Part shown: positions 37,489-48,950 of the stretch, piece by piece | Position numbering within the stretch: the first letter of the stretch is position 1 | Layout of the letters: every line of letters starts with the position of its first letter | Assembly (NCBI GenBank): GCA_033439265.1 | Contig: JAVTVX010000010.1 | Span: 9,486,001-9,550,000, forward strand | Source of the DNA: Dillenia suffruticosa | Lineage: Eukaryota > Streptophyta > Magnoliopsida > Dilleniales > Dilleniaceae | DNA: 64,000 nucleotides | Reading direction: 5' to 3' | Made by a program: the position numbers and the translations under genes | The notes under the pieces: generated by a model | Told to the model about the DNA's origin: nothing | What the model saw: only the letters and a program-made list of their open reading frames with translations | Databases searched by the model: none

Positions 37489-38519
37489 CCACATTTGCTA
37501 TAGTACCGGGGCTTCACCTATAGGTACTTAGATGTCCTAGAATATATGTTGGGAAAACCATTCAAAATGGATGGGTATGGATCTGAAGAAGGAAGATATT
37601 GCCTAGGATGTCCGAAGGGAAAAAGAACTGCAAAGAAAATACTGAAAAGCAATGAGATAGGCAATGAATAAAACTAAGAGATAGTATATAATGTTACCCG
37701 TCCACATTTTGGCAATGTTTCCCATAAGTTGGAAAGAAGCGCTCACGCACTTTTGCACATTCCCGTCCCACTACCTTTCTCCCCCCTGAAGCACACAAAC
37801 CAAATACATAAGCCACTGGCAAGATCACAAAGACTAAATATAAAACTCCCAAAGTTTACTTGCCACTTGCATCACCAACAAAAACACAATTTTATTCGCT
37901 GGTTAAGATTTAATTTTATACCCCCACAAGCTTACTTATACCAAGCAGTCTAAATTACACATTTACTATTCTTGCGGAAACAAGGTCTCAACCTTTTTTT
38001 ATGCCATACCCCCCCCCAATCAGAAGGGGAAAACAACTCAGTAAACTACGTCAAAAATTCTCCAATCATGTGTTCCCTCCAAACGGACCAACTCCTCGCT
38101 AACCATCTACCCATATTATTCCCACCATATAATTTATATAGAAAAATCAATACGCTAAGATATGGGAAACAAATACAAATGTGTAAAGAGATTACTTTAA
38201 CCATATTAGCCATATTCCCAACCATTTTTTTTTTGAATTAACATGTTTCAGTCACTTCAACATCTTGATCTTACATTCACCTATCAATCTGAATTGTGCA
38301 TTTAAAATACTAAGTGTCTGGAAGGATGAAAATCAAGGGGGAGGGAGGAACATAATCCTCTATTTGCGTTTAGAATTTTTTTTCCTTTGAAAAAAAAAAG
38401 GAATGCGAGGGAATTCAGAGGGTAACCTCGAATTCCCCTCAATTCTTCAAAAACTCAACCCAGTTTCAATTATCAAAGGGAAATGATTTCGATTTTAACA
38501 AAAAAAATTTAATTTTTGT
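37489..38519. other. Intergenic DNA without recognised genes
   Basis: Less AT-rich than its surroundings. It has short frames on both strands that I do not recognise, and several C or A homopolymers. Confidence 0.45.
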
Positions 38520-39140
38520 TTTTTTTATAGGAAAAAAAAACTCGTATAAGGTGAATAAAGAATGACAAGAATTCTAAGGATAAGAAATCCTCAGAGATGG
38601 AAAAAAGAACAAAAGAAAGGTTAACACATAATTGCTCTCTAATCCCTTTCAACTCTTCTAGCCTATAATCCTCATGAATTCCGGAGACATGAGACCACCA
38701 AGCAGTATAAAATACAATTGTCCCATAGAAGAGAAGAACCTTTGCTATGATCTCTAAAAATGAGAGACATTCTACTCTCTTCAAATACACTGAGGCACAA
38801 CTAGAAACACACATCTCCAGAGCAAGCAACCATCTTTCTACCCTCTAAAACCTCTAAATTCTTGAGAAACAAATCAAAGAAACCCCTAGGGCAATGTAAA
38901 AACAAATAATCTCTATTTTTAGAATTTTAACTCATGACACAAATATTTGGAAAGATAACTTCAGAAAGTCTCCACTTTTGTACTAGATCTTTGGTATCGA
39001 TCATACGTTAAGCACTATGAACCAAATCAAAGCCTTTAATATGACATATTTAAATGAAAAGGAGGCTGTTGGTCAGGCTAATAAAATATTGGAAAAAAGC
39101 ACTCAACTATTGATACTCCAAATCGTAATATCAGGGAAGG
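38520..39140 (-). mobile_element. L1-type LINE 3' fragment (zf-RVT region)
   Basis: Minus-strand fragments resemble the C-terminal zinc-binding region of plant L1 reverse transcriptases: KALIWFIV near 39,010-39,033, then ICVMS followed after about ten residues by DYLFLHCP near 38,890-38,915, then a stretch like LWDNCILYCLVVSCLRNS near 38,680-38,735, comparable to the usual 'LW..WLERN'. The frames are interrupted. Boundaries are approximate. Confidence 0.5.
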
Positions 39141-39641
39141 TTCATTTCCTTGTAAAAGAGAAATAAGGAAAGAGAAGTAGAGAACTCTACAACTTCTCTA
39201 TTATTAACGTTTCTTAAAAAATGAAAATCCCAATAGATCGAATGTGCCTCCCAATTAAAAAATGAAAATGAAAATCCCAAGAGATGGAATGTACCTTCCC
39301 CCAACCTTCCCTTCCCCTTCAAAACTCACTAGACCGTCTTTAAATCATCCCTCACAATTTTGTACCTCAAAAAATGTGAACCCATAAATAACCCAACCCA
39401 AATTTGCAACTAAATTGAAATCAAGCTACCTATCCCCACGTATATTGCACCTAACTCTTGAATAAACAAAACGCATTGACAACAGCAATCAAGTTCAACA
39501 TTCATCAAATGCATACATTGACTAATTCCCTAAACTATCAACTTCAGGAATCAGAAAATGAGCAATCCAAATTCTTCCAATATCCAACGAAATTGAATTT
39601 CCCAAAAAAAAAAAATCAAAATTCAAGACAAAGAAACCAAC

Positions 39642-39799
39642 CTGAATTTTCAAAGCCGCAGAGTTTCGTTGCTTCAACCAAAACCACCGATTGCGGTCCA
39701 ATCGCATGTCGTCTAAGAGCTTTTGCCTGTCTCGTTCCTGGAACTTATTCCGACTGAATCGACTCTCTTCTTAGTCGAGGGATATCCCGTGAAGAATAT
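39642..39799 (-). pseudogene. UPL6: First-exon fragment of a UPL6-type HECT ubiquitin ligase gene
   Basis: Read on the minus strand from 39,799, the first frame gives IFFTGYPSTKKRVDSVG, matching the UPL6 N-terminus MFFSGDPSTRKRVDLGG with the start codon changed to ATA. After one lost base near 39,736 the next frame gives ERDRQKLLDDMRLDRNR, then NSAALKIQ, matching the UPL6 segment up to its IQ motif, and is followed directly by a GTTGGT donor. The length is 158 nt against 159 nt for the remembered Arabidopsis exon 1, which agrees with a single deletion. No further UPL6 exons (for example FRGRK) follow towards lower coordinates. It appears to be a duplicated promoter and first-exon piece, not a working gene. 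Confidence 0.8.
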
Positions 39800-39960
39800 T
39801 CCTCAAAAAGCCAAATTAAACCCTAATTTTCCAAGACTCAATCCTCGTCAGATAGCGACATTGGCGATGATAGCGAACTATAAAAAACCCTAGAATTTGG
39901 GAGTGTATATATATATATTGTGGAGGTTTATGAGATCGACGAAGAGGGAATGGCGTTTGC
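39800..39960 (-). other. Probable duplicated 5' leader/promoter of the UPL6 fragment
   Basis: Upstream of the pseudo-exon on the minus strand. It contains TTAGGGTTT and CTAGGGTTTTTTATAG, typical of plant 5' leaders, and a short (AT)n tract near 39,908-39,920. It probably moved together with the first exon. Confidence 0.4.
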
Positions 39961-40737
39961 GCATGGGAAAGTGAATTAAAAAGAAAGAAGAAGCCAAAGT
40001 CGTCCCTGGCGGTGGCAGAGTTGGAATATTTTTGCTATTGTGGGGGCAAAGTGCTTTTCTAAACCGGGTTTCAATGTAGAGTCGAAGGTAAGTTCAATGG
40101 TTAAAAAATAAAAAATTACTTATGAAAAGCCAAATTCTAAAAATTTTGTCAATTAGTGAGATTAATTAATTATGATTTAAATAAATTATTCTATTTCTAT
40201 GCTAAGGTTGAATTCCTAATTCCCAAAACTTTGTTCACTTACTAATTCAGTCTGATCCTCTTACATTTTACTCAAGTGGTAGCTAAAAATAGAGCAATAT
40301 GACCTCAAGCAAGAGCACAATCTTTAATCACATATATCTCTGGTTATTCCAAGGGAATATACTTAAATCCTTTGACTATAGCGAGTTTCTCTTCTCCTCC
40401 GAAATAATTTTTTTATGAAAAAATAAAAAAAAAAATAGTTATAAATAAGAAGTTCTTTAGACGAGTTTTTTCTTCTCTGTTTTTTTTTTAATATTTCATC
40501 TTTTCTGAAATCATATATTTTTTTTATTCCATTTATATTTTCAATTGAATAATGTGAAATTTTAAATATGCACATGTCATAAATGTATTTATACATGTCG
40601 GGTTTAAATATTTTTTTTTTAAATTTTAAATATATTTATAAATTCTAAATATATTCATAAATTTTTTTATTCCATTTATATGATTTAGGTGTTCAAAAAT
40701 ATATAACTTATGTTATTTTTAAAAAACTCATTTAAAT

Positions 40738-40899
40738 AATAAAATTATCATAAAGGGTATATATATGTTATTTTAATTATTAGAATTTATACCTTTTATT
40801 TTTTAAATTTTAAATATATGAATTTTAATCAATCGATGAAGAATAGAAAAAAATAATACTTTATATATATATATATATACCCTTTATGGTAATTTTATT
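40738..40899. repeat. Inverted (fold-back) repeat
   Basis: The arms at 40738-40766 and 40871-40899 are 29-bp complements with one mismatch (core ATAAAGGGTATATATAT), separated by about 104 bp. Similarity continues weakly outward. It may be a small MITE or a cruciform-prone sequence. Confidence 0.7.
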
Positions 40900-41699
40900 A
40901 AAAACAGATTTTATAAAAAAAATTTTACCAAACACAATATTTATATAAAAAAAAAGAGTATATAAACAATTTTAAAAAATAAAAATGTTAAACAACTTTT
41001 AACCTTTTTCTTTAAATAAATTAATTTCTGTTTCTCCATAAAAATAAAAGTAAAAGGCTTTGTACATAACTTCGTCAAATTCATGTGTCAAATTCATGTA
41101 TGGTTAGTGCCAAGTTGCTCCAAACAATACCCAATTATCTGGTTGACCAATCATTTCTATAAATTAATGGGATGAGCTTTAATTTGCTTAATCTATATGC
41201 TTTTAACTCATTAAATTTAAAATTTTGTTTCTCTTTATTAAGAATCATGTACGCCGACATTCTATATATAATAATTTGAATTAATATGAATATTTAAAAT
41301 TATAGTTTCAAAATCTCCCCTTTTCTATTTCGAGGTATGTGAATTTAGTATTATAAAAATAATACGGTTCCCTTTTATATAAATATTAAATAAATCTAAA
41401 TCATTATTAAAATTTTGAATCTATTATTCCACTAATAGAAGTTAACAAATGCATAACCATCTCACTATATTATATGTTCAAAACTAAAACTTTCATCTTA
41501 TGCCCGATAAAACTTAACCCCAACAAACCCAATAATTTTTATAATTTTTTTTTTTTTTTATTTTATGGTTTACTCGGAAGCTTGCACAATAGGATAATTT
41601 TTCCCACAGTAATTACTGAATAAAGCGAAATGATTACAAGAACTCAATCTAACTCTCTTGAAGGAAGCTACCAATGCATTAGCCACGAGATCGTAGGTT

Positions 41700-42147
41700 T
41701 TTTTTCGGTTTTTTCTTTTCTTATAAGAAAAGGTAAAAATTAATAATTTTTAAAATAAAATTAAAACTTATTTGATAATTTTACTTTTAAAAATAAACTC
41801 ATTTCATAACTTTTAAAATAAATTTAAAAGTTAAAATTTAAAAATTAAAAATTAAAGTTAAAGAGAAAGAGATGATATGAGGGTAAATAAATTTATGACA
41901 TGAACATATTTAAAATTTTACATCCAAGTGAGAATATAAATGAAAGAAAAAGAAATATATTTCTTAAAAAATTGGAGTATAAAAATAAGAAGAAACAAAA
42001 ATTTCTCTCATAATCTTTTTTTTTTAAATGTTATTTTTAAAATTTTTATTCATAAAAAAAATTAAAGATAATCTGGTTAATAGGATTTTTTCTTATAAAA
42101 AGAAAAGAAATAAAAAAAAAAAAAGAATCCTATCAAAAAGATACTAT
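41700..42147. mobile_element. Tourist-like MITE, copy 2 (degraded)
   Basis: Collinear with the MITE at 2640-3085. Shared runs include TTTCATAACTTTTAAAATAA, ATTAAAGTTAAAGAGAAA, ATGACATGAACATATTTAAA (copy 1: ATGATATGGACATATTTGAA) and CAAGTGAGAATATAAAT. The termini are more diverged (TAGGTTTTTTTT on the left, CCTATCAAAAAGATACTA on the right). Boundaries are approximate. Confidence 0.75.
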
Positions 42148-43123
42148 GTTTGCTTGTATGCCTGATACTCTAGCCACCAAGAATGGGGGCGAAGCCAGAA
42201 AATAGTTGAGGGGTGGAGTATATGCGCTTAATATATATGTTAGTCCTTTGCTTGATCCTCAACAATCCCAACCCACTAAATGTTTCAACTTCAAAATTTA
42301 TCTTTCGAAACAATTGGCATGATTCCTAAAATAAATTGATTCAATTCCTAATGAAAAATTTCATTTAAATTCTAAATAGATGATCTCCAAATAAATAAAA
42401 AAAAAAAAACATTAAAGTCGGGGATAATTACAGAAATCATTTTTGATGATGTATTTGTTAATATATATTAGCAATCTCTTCTACGTGGACAAGAAGCCCA
42501 ATAAATCAATAAAAACCAAGAATTTCATCGAAATCTGCTTAATTGTTATTGTACAACAAAGAAACAAGAAGGGAAATACCAACATCGGTTGGTGTACCTG
42601 GCAAAGGCGGTTGTATCATTTCATCATTTTTGGGGTTTGACTTAGAATAGAAATGAAAAAAATGAATGTTGAGAGATCCTTTATAACTATCGGTTCAAAA
42701 TAGTTACGGTAAAACTCTGGATATTATGCGTTGACCTAACAAGATATCAAAAAAAAAAAAAAAAGAAACAAGAAGAGAAATCTCTAGTGAGTCACTCAAA
42801 AGGATAAAAAAAGGGAAGAGAAACGAATTGTGCGACTATTAATCGTGGATGGAGAATCAACCCGCTTGATGAATTGGAGATCCTATTGAAGGTTTCAAAT
42901 GAGTAGGGTACTTAAAAAGTATGTTTAGATCGTTAAAATAGATATAAATATTAATTTTTAGGTAGAAAATAACATTTGAAATATTTTTTTAAAATATTTA
43001 GATGTTAATTTAAAAAAAAAATTATAGTTTTTTGAGATTAAGATTGGAATAACATATTGAGTTAAAATTTTTAAAATTCCATACCGTGAAATTTTTTTAA
43101 AAAGAACCGCAAAGGCCAAGAGC

Positions 43124-43252
43124 TCATTTATTGTGCTGATAGATACCCCATTGTCCATAGCTAGGTTTCCAAGCTTTGACAGGAACATAAGAGGAGACGA
43201 TGCCGATGCCGATGCCGATGCCGATGCCGGTTAGCATAAGCAGCAGCCGCAT
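43124..43252 (-). CDS. Unrecognised 42-aa ORF with a Gly-Ile repeat
   Basis: An ATG-to-TGA frame: MRLLLMLTGIGIGIGI, then VSSYVPVKAWKPSYGQWGIY and a short polar tail. The hydrophobic first half would form one membrane segment, and its GI repeat is encoded by the GATGCC hexanucleotide repeat. The second half looks protein-like but matches no family I know. The frame stays open upstream to 43,477. Confidence 0.15.
   Translation of the reverse strand: MRLLLMLTGIGIGIGIGIVSSYVPVKAWKPSYGQWGIYQHNK
43199..43228. repeat. (GATGCC)5 hexanucleotide repeat
   Basis: Five exact units; the period is a multiple of three, so length changes would keep the overlapping minus-strand frame. Confidence 0.9.
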
Positions 43253-44124
43253 CTCAGATGTTTCGTCGCCGCATTTCAAATCAAATCCAGTTGGAGAAAG
43301 TTGGAAGAAGCAAAAGCAAAAGACATGTAAACAACCATTGCCATCCAAATGCACCGGAGCGCGTGCTTTTAGGGAAAAAAAATAATAAAAAAAGGATAAA
43401 GGCGCGTGAAAATTTGTCATGTGGTGGCCGCTAGCTGCGCCGTTGACGTAGATCCCTCCCACTGATTGTGCATTCATTCATCATTTTCTGCACCCTTTCA
43501 GAACAAAAATTAATGACAATTCTTTATTCGATACAATTAATATATAAAATCGAAAATAAATAATAATTCCTCTAATAATATTAAATTATATAAATAAATA
43601 TAATTTCGCAGTTAAATCCGTTAAGTTTTTTAAAAATAATATTAAATTTTAATTACAATATTTAATGTATAATAATTTTTTTTGTAAAGTATCATTAGTT
43701 AATCATATTAATTTAATTAAATTAAATTCAATTTAACTTAATTTATAGAAGAATAAATTTCTTTCGATATATATATTTTTATATATAAATTGAATTTAAA
43801 ATATTATTTAAAAGATATTATTATTTAATGATTTATTTATATTCTCGTTTCTTTCTTATTAATTCATTTTTAGAATGCGGTCGTTGAATCGAATATTAAA
43901 GGATTTTTAAATATTTAAAGTAAGGGAAAAAAGAAAAGGAAGGATTATTATTATGAATAAAAAAATGAAGATGGTAAGTGGGGTGGGACATGGGGGGCAC
44001 AGTGCACAATTGACAAATAGTATAGTATAAAGGGGCCATGGCCATGTCGTTTTATGCTTTTGTCTTCTTACTGGTGGTAAGTAAAATAATGAAAACCCAA
44101 TAACTTGCATTCCGACCTGATTAA

Positions 44125-44132
44125 TGACGTCA
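44125..44132. promoter_or_regulatory. TGACGTCA palindrome (C-box / as-1-type bZIP site)
   Basis: A perfect 8-bp palindrome 237 bp upstream of the CCT gene ATG and about 60 bp upstream of a TATA-like box. TGA and HY5-type bZIP factors bind this core; use here is inference. Confidence 0.5.
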
Positions 44133-44192
44133 TAACAAAGTAATCACAAAACAAAACAGTATATTTTTTAAAATGCGATTACTTTTTTGGCT

Positions 44193-44201
44193 TTATTATA
44201 A
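44193..44201 (+). promoter_or_regulatory. TATA-like box of the CCT gene
   Basis: TTATTATAA about 170 bp upstream of the ATG, followed downstream by the two (CT)n tracts that would make up most of the 5' leader. Confidence 0.45.
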
Positions 44202-44254
44202 ATTCCCACACAGTGTTCATATCTCCTCCCCTTCTATGAACCAACCACATTCAG

Positions 44255-44256
<2 letters not shown>

Positions 44257-44292
<36 letters not shown>

Positions 44293-44333
44293 GTTCTCTG
44301 CTGCTGTTAGTACTCTCTCTCTCTCTCTCTCTC
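44257..44333 (+). repeat. Two (CT)n tracts in the CCT gene leader
   Basis: Near-pure CT runs at about 44,257-44,291 and 44,312-44,333, ending about 35 bp before the ATG. A third short CT-rich run lies just inside intron 1. Confidence 0.85.
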
Positions 44334-44368
44334 TATCTGTACGTTGAGAGGAGTCGGAAGGTGAGAGA

Positions 44369-47300
44369 ATGTACGCAGAGACAGGACTGCTCTTCCCTTA
44401 CTTCCAGAACTTTCTTCAAGATGGTCAGCAACTTGAGGAGTACTGTCGGTCTCATAAATCCAATGCTTCACTCGTAATTCTTCTCTCTCTCTCTCTCTAT
44501 CTCTCTCTTTCTCTAGATTTTTGGTATTCCCTCCACATTTCTTTCACTGAATTGAAGTGAAGTTTGAGCTCCGATTATGAATTTTAGGGTTTGTTTAGTG
44601 AAGTTTCTAATTCTTCATATTATGTCTTCGGAGGATTTCTCCGTTTTCAGATATATTTGTTCCTTCGTATAATTGAGTTGGTAGTTTGAAGTGTTGGGTT
44701 TGATATTTTGAGACTGACTTGTTTGATTTTCAATCTTTCAAGATCAATTACTTGCGTGTTTTTGCCGTTGACTATTGTGGATATCCTCATTTGATTGTAC
44801 GGACATTATAACAGTCTTTTCCATTAAGACTGTTGATTATTGGCTTCGTAGACTTGAAATTGTATTCTTAGATGGTTTAAAATGGAAGTAATTCGAGTTT
44901 AACTGATTCTGGATTCATAAATCATAGACCCAGAACATACAAGGTCCAATGGATTGGCTATGCACTTCTCCATTTTCTTAATGGAAAAGACAGGATTGTT
45001 CATTTCTTTTTCTTTTTAATTTTGTGCGCGTATGTTTGAGTTTTTGTGTGTACGTGAGCGCGCGTGTGTGTAATCCTTGCTTTTGATGTCAACATGTTTG
45101 GTGCAATTCACTTTTTACCGCACTCAGAAAGTAAAGAAGAAAAGATGTTTCCAGGTCGAGGATGAGTTCCCACAATTTTTTTTTTTTTTTTTTTTTTTTT
45201 TGTAGCTTTGCTAGTATTTGGAATTAAAACCAAAAAAGCTTGTAGTGAGATCCGATCCCTACTTTTTTTTCAAAGATCTTTTGCCCATTTTGTTTCTCAT
45301 GTATATATTGTTATGTGAATGGTTTTGAAAGACGTTGCTTTTGTATACTTGTTATGGGGAAAAAGTTATAAAATCAAATCATTTTTTGTAATTAGCTCCG
45401 TCGTATTTATAGATTTTGATATTAGTGGACATTTTCCCTCTCTCTTTTATGCCAAATCGGTATATGATTTCTAGAGTTAGGCATCTGGGTATATATCTCT
45501 CTCTCACTCGCTCTCTTCCTGCCTATTTATTTCAGAATTCAAGAAGTACATGTACATGGTGGATAAATGTTTAATGGTTCTATGTAGTTGTGGTGTTAGT
45601 CTGAAGAATTTTGTTGAATTGGTCATAAAAAATTTGTTCTTGTTTGAGCAATTTTAAATTGCCCATGTGGATCCATCCCGAATATTAATAAAGTTTCAAA
45701 AGAATTGGTACCGTGTGAAATGTCTGTGCTGTACAATCATGAAGAAATTTCTGGAATAATATTACATTTATGCACAGTGATGACATAGGAAAAAAAAATC
45801 ATTAGTCATGTTCTTTTAAAACTTTGTTGTGTGTGTATGCTTTTTTTTTGGGGGGGGGGGAGGAGTTGAGGCTTTTCTGTAATTGTATGTAGGTTCTGTG
45901 TTTATTTATTGTCTATATGATCTCATTGTAAGATCATTCCCCAATATCTATTTCTTTAGTTTGGGACTATTGCAAGCATTTCCAGTCAACTAATTGTAAT
46001 TAGTACCATTTCTATTTCATTTTTCCTCCCTCGTTTTGAATATTGACCATGATCTTTTTCCTCACCTCTAAATACAGAATAATCTTGTTCAAGCTTCAAC
46101 AGTTTCTGAATATGACATGGGCGGAGAAGGCGATCTATTTAAAGCTCCAGAACCCATAATCTCGGAACCAGTGGTGAGCCTCGATCCCATGACAGCTGCC
46201 ATGTCACTGATATCATGTGCAGATGATGTCATCAGCCCCCAGGCACTCAAGGTTCCTGATATGGAATCAATTCAAAGTGGGCAAATTATGTCTGAGGCTT
46301 TTTATGAATATGAGAAAGATCTCTTGGCAAAAGGAGCAATGGAAGCACCATTCTCTGAGGTCCTGGAAAACATACCAGTTGTGGTTACTGAGACAAGCAA
46401 GATTGAAGTGAATAAGGACAATTTGCAATCTGAGGAACAATTCCCTAAAAGTGTTAGTTCAGGGTGTTTACATTCAGGGGAGTGGAAACACAGAGCTCCA
46501 ACAAGGCCAAATTTTCTGGATTTCCCAGGACTGGATTTTACTGTTTATGGGATGAGGAGGGCATTCAGTGAAGGAGACATAGAGGTTAGATGCATTTTTT
46601 CTCATTTTCCTCTTTCTTGTCTCAAATTTGAACCAATACACATGCGACGCACGTTACACATGTCACGCATGTGTGAGCACATGCAAGTGCCGGAAAAGGG
46701 GAAAAAGAAAAGGCACCCCTCCAATTCGCAGAAGGGAAGGAAAAAGGAGGAAGAAAATCTTGCTTGAAGGTTGTACACCATGAGACAATATAGCAACTAT
46801 AATCTATGCTTTGCCATGATGACTCATCTCCACATAGTTTTCACATGCAGGGTCGCATCCATCAGCTTTTGATAGTCTAAAAGATCAATTTCTAATCCTT
46901 ACCACAAAAAATATGTTGTTGTTCAAGTAATTTTTGTTTTTTCACCTTTTAAAAAAAAAAAATTAAACATCAGATTTGCCACCATTAATTTCATATGGAA
47001 TTGGTCGCTGATATACGCAATTAATTTTGAAATCAGAGTGCATGAAGTTTTCCTTACACATCCTGCTTTACCTTTCGCAAAATCTTTAGTTGCGCTGTTT
47101 TTTTGTATTTACTCTATTTTTATAATAATTGTTGTTGAAGCCGTTCTTATTGGTACAATTGCTGTTGTTGTGTTTCCCCAAACACTTCATGTTTTACGTA
47201 TATTGTGAGAAGATAATTGGAAGTCAAATATTTCAATTTATAATGTTTGCACAAAGGAAATATTTATGCCCTCTAACATACTATACAAACCCCCAACACC

Positions 47301-48950
47301 CCCCCCCCCCCCAAAAAAAACCATGGTCAAAAGAATGGGAAACACAAAAGGGCGGATGTTGTTACCTCTTTTATATGCTGATGGTTACTACCATACAATA
47401 CAACAACAACAACAACAACAAACTAAGCTTTAATCCCAATAAGTTGGGATCGGCCATATGAGAGACAAACCTGAAAGAGAGAGAAAAATAAAATAAAAAG
47501 AAAGATAAAATAAAATAAAATAAAATAAAAAATAGATAAATAAATCAATAGATAAATATGTAAAAAGTATTGGCTTAATTTGTGCGGATTCTTCTACGCC
47601 ATCCATTCCTATCCAAAACCATTTCCTCTTCTAAACCCTTAATTTTCAAATCTTTGCGGATAACTTGCATCCAAATTTTTAACGGTCTATCTCTATATTT
47701 TACTAAATTTCTTATATTTAAGTTCTCGGTTCTCTTAACAGGCGCATCTTTGGGTCTTCTCTGCACATGCCTGAACCACCTCAGACGGCACTCTCGCATC
47801 TTATCCACAATTGAACTAACTCTCAACTTATTTCGGATCTCTTCATTTTTTATTCTATCTCTTCTAGTTTTTCCACACATCCACCTAAATATTCTCATTT
47901 CTGCTATAGACATCTTTTGTTCTTATTGTTGTTTAACAATCCAGCACTCAGTACCATATAATAGTGTAGGTCTAACCGCGTTTCTATAAAACTTTCCAGT
48001 GCAATGGTATCGTGTGATCGAAAAGAATTGCAGATGCCCTTCTCCATTTCATCCAATCTGCTTGAATTCTATAGTTCACATCTCCATTGATGTTACTATC
48101 ATTTTGAATGATAAATCTTAAATATCTAAATCGTTCACTTTTGGGTATCTCTTGCCAATCTAACCTAATCGTTGCTTCATCATTCCGGGGGCTGTCACTA
48201 AACCTACATCTCATATATTCTGTTTTCGATCTACTCAGTCTAAACCCTCTAGAATCTAGCGTAAATCTTCATAACTCGAGTTTAGCATAACACTCTATAT
48301 TTTCATCAACTAGCACTATATCATTTACGAAAAGCATACACCATGGTATTTCATCTTGGAATCAAACATTGAGAATTTATTGCCTTTGTTTCACAAGAAG
48401 TTTACAAACTGAGAATTGTTTAGATGTTTCTGGCCATTTCAACAGGCAGGGGCTGGGTCATTGATTCTGAGTTTTTATGACAGACTCTTGCTAATGACAA
48501 AATGAGGCTAATACATTCTCCCCTACAGCAAGCAGCAGCAATTGGCCTATGCACCAATGAAGACCGCAAGCAAAAGCTCTCCAGATATAGGAACAAGAAA
48601 ACAAAGAGGAACTTTGGCAGGAAGATCAAGGTATATGAAATATATCTCTAATTTTAGGCACTCGTCTACCTGTGCATGCTAATATTTTAAGGAACTGCAT
48701 ATCTGATCACATTGCACCTGGTTATATGACAAACTGGTTGTTCATGATCCACTATTTGCCTGTTGCCTTCTACATTCTCTGTCACCTGGCTCTAATAACC
48801 ACCATCATTTCTGACTGAAATTTTCAATTCCAGTATGACTCACTTGGCTTGTTTCAGTATGCTTGCAGGAAGGCTCTGGCAGACAGTCAACCAAGGATCC
48901 GTGGCAGGTTCGCAAAGAGTGAAGAAGCAGATATTTGCAAGAAGCAATGA
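44369..48950 (+). CDS. CCT-motif family protein, 4 exons
   Basis: Exons 44369-44473, 46078-46584, 48484-48630, 48858-48950; all GT-AG and all phase 0, 283 aa including 282 after Met. Exon 1 gives MYAETGLLFPYFQNF. Exon 2 is acidic and ends in the family block FLDFPGLDFTVYGMRRAFSE. Exons 3 and 4 encode the CCT motif near residues 231-273: RKQKLSRYRNKKTKRNFG, then RKIKYACRKALADSQPRIRG, split by intron 3. There is no B-box or response-regulator domain, so it is a CCT-only protein of the CMF type, not a true CONSTANS or PRR. CCT motifs bind NF-Y/HAP partners and DNA in the nucleus; relatives act in light or developmental regulation, but the target here is unknown. Intron 2 contains a LINE fragment. 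Confidence 0.92.
47399..48352 (-). mobile_element. RTE-clade LINE 3' fragment in CCT gene intron 2
   Basis: Antisense to the host gene. From high to low coordinate it encodes [83 protein letters not shown] and a final RNGWRRRIRTN, with some frame breaks. Its 3' end is the CAA repeat at 47,399-47,421 (GTT repeat on its own strand). It is 5'-truncated inside the RT catalytic region. Confidence 0.92.

Larger units (their letters stand above)
39961..44100. other. AT-rich intergenic region upstream of the CCT gene
   Basis: No complete gene recognised. It holds a fold-back repeat (40,738-40,899), a second copy of the MITE (about 41,700-42,147), a GATGCC hexanucleotide repeat with a small minus-strand ORF (43,124-43,252), and AT-rich spacers. 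Confidence 0.5.
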
